The notes beneath the pieces were generated by a model. The model searched no databases, was not told the origin of the DNA, and saw only the letters and a list, made by a program, of their open reading frames with translations. Shown piece after piece: positions 12,551 through 12,571 of a stretch of DNA of 12,571 bases; positions within the stretch are counted from its first letter, which is position 1, and every line of letters starts with the position of its first letter. Origin of the DNA: Bacteroidaceae bacterium. GTDB lineage: Bacteria; Bacteroidota; Bacteroidia; Bacteroidales; Bacteroidaceae. Where the stretch lies: assembly GCA_016284115.1 (NCBI GenBank), contig JAEEOD010000381.1, positions 1 to 12,571 of the forward strand, in the 5' to 3' direction. The translations under genes were made by a program, and so were the position numbers.

Positions 12551-12571
12551 TTCGGAAAAACAGTAAAAAGC

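Overview
This window looks like chromosomal core sequence from a Bacteroidales bacterium, most likely a Prevotella-like member of the Prevotellaceae. The evidence is a complete Bat (Bacteroides aerotolerance) type MoxR/von Willebrand factor A operon, the Bacteroidetes trio bL28-bL33-DUF4295 followed by ftsY and rimO, an HU-like protein fused to a membrane segment and a LysM domain, and intergenic motifs matching the Bacteroidetes -7 promoter element TAnnTTTG. Genus-level placement is inference from protein flavour, not a measured result. Every gene lies on the minus strand, so the window is best read from high to low coordinates.

Reading in the direction of transcription: tsaD (tRNA t6A synthesis) and a stand-alone CinA C-terminal domain protein (NMN deamidase type) come first. 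They are followed by a ribosomal-protein unit, rpmB (bL28), rpmG (bL33) and a 52-residue DUF4295 protein at 10170-10328, closed by a strong rho-independent terminator at 10099-10138. Then, from an apparent new promoter, come ftsY (SRP receptor GTPase) and rimO (ribosomal protein S12 methylthiotransferase), overlapping by 4 nt. Next is a translationally coupled pair of HU/IHF-fold genes. The second encodes a 472-residue protein with an N-terminal HU fold, a long acidic region, one membrane span, a Pro/Thr-rich linker and a C-terminal LysM domain. Its stop codon lies inside a terminator hairpin at 5985-6017.

The last part, 5846 down to 1, is the Bat operon: a MoxR AAA+ ATPase, a DUF58 protein, a two-membrane-span protein of DUF4381-like layout, BatA, BatB, BatC and the first 47 codons of BatD, which is cut by the window edge. 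Three of these proteins (DUF58, BatA, BatB) carry a von Willebrand A MIDAS site. BatC has TPR repeats and a very glutamine-rich tail. The operon is tightly packed, with gaps of 6-43 nt and one 4-nt overlap, and has one clear promoter candidate just before moxR. Together these genes are expected to form an envelope-associated chaperone or assembly machine in which the MoxR ATPase acts on the vWA proteins; its client is not known from sequence.

Most of the window is conserved housekeeping sequence. The most thought-provoking item is the HU-TM-LysM protein, whose domain order suggests a physical link between DNA and peptidoglycan. I see no mobile elements, CRISPR arrays, tRNA or rRNA genes, and no non-coding stretch longer than about 165 nt.
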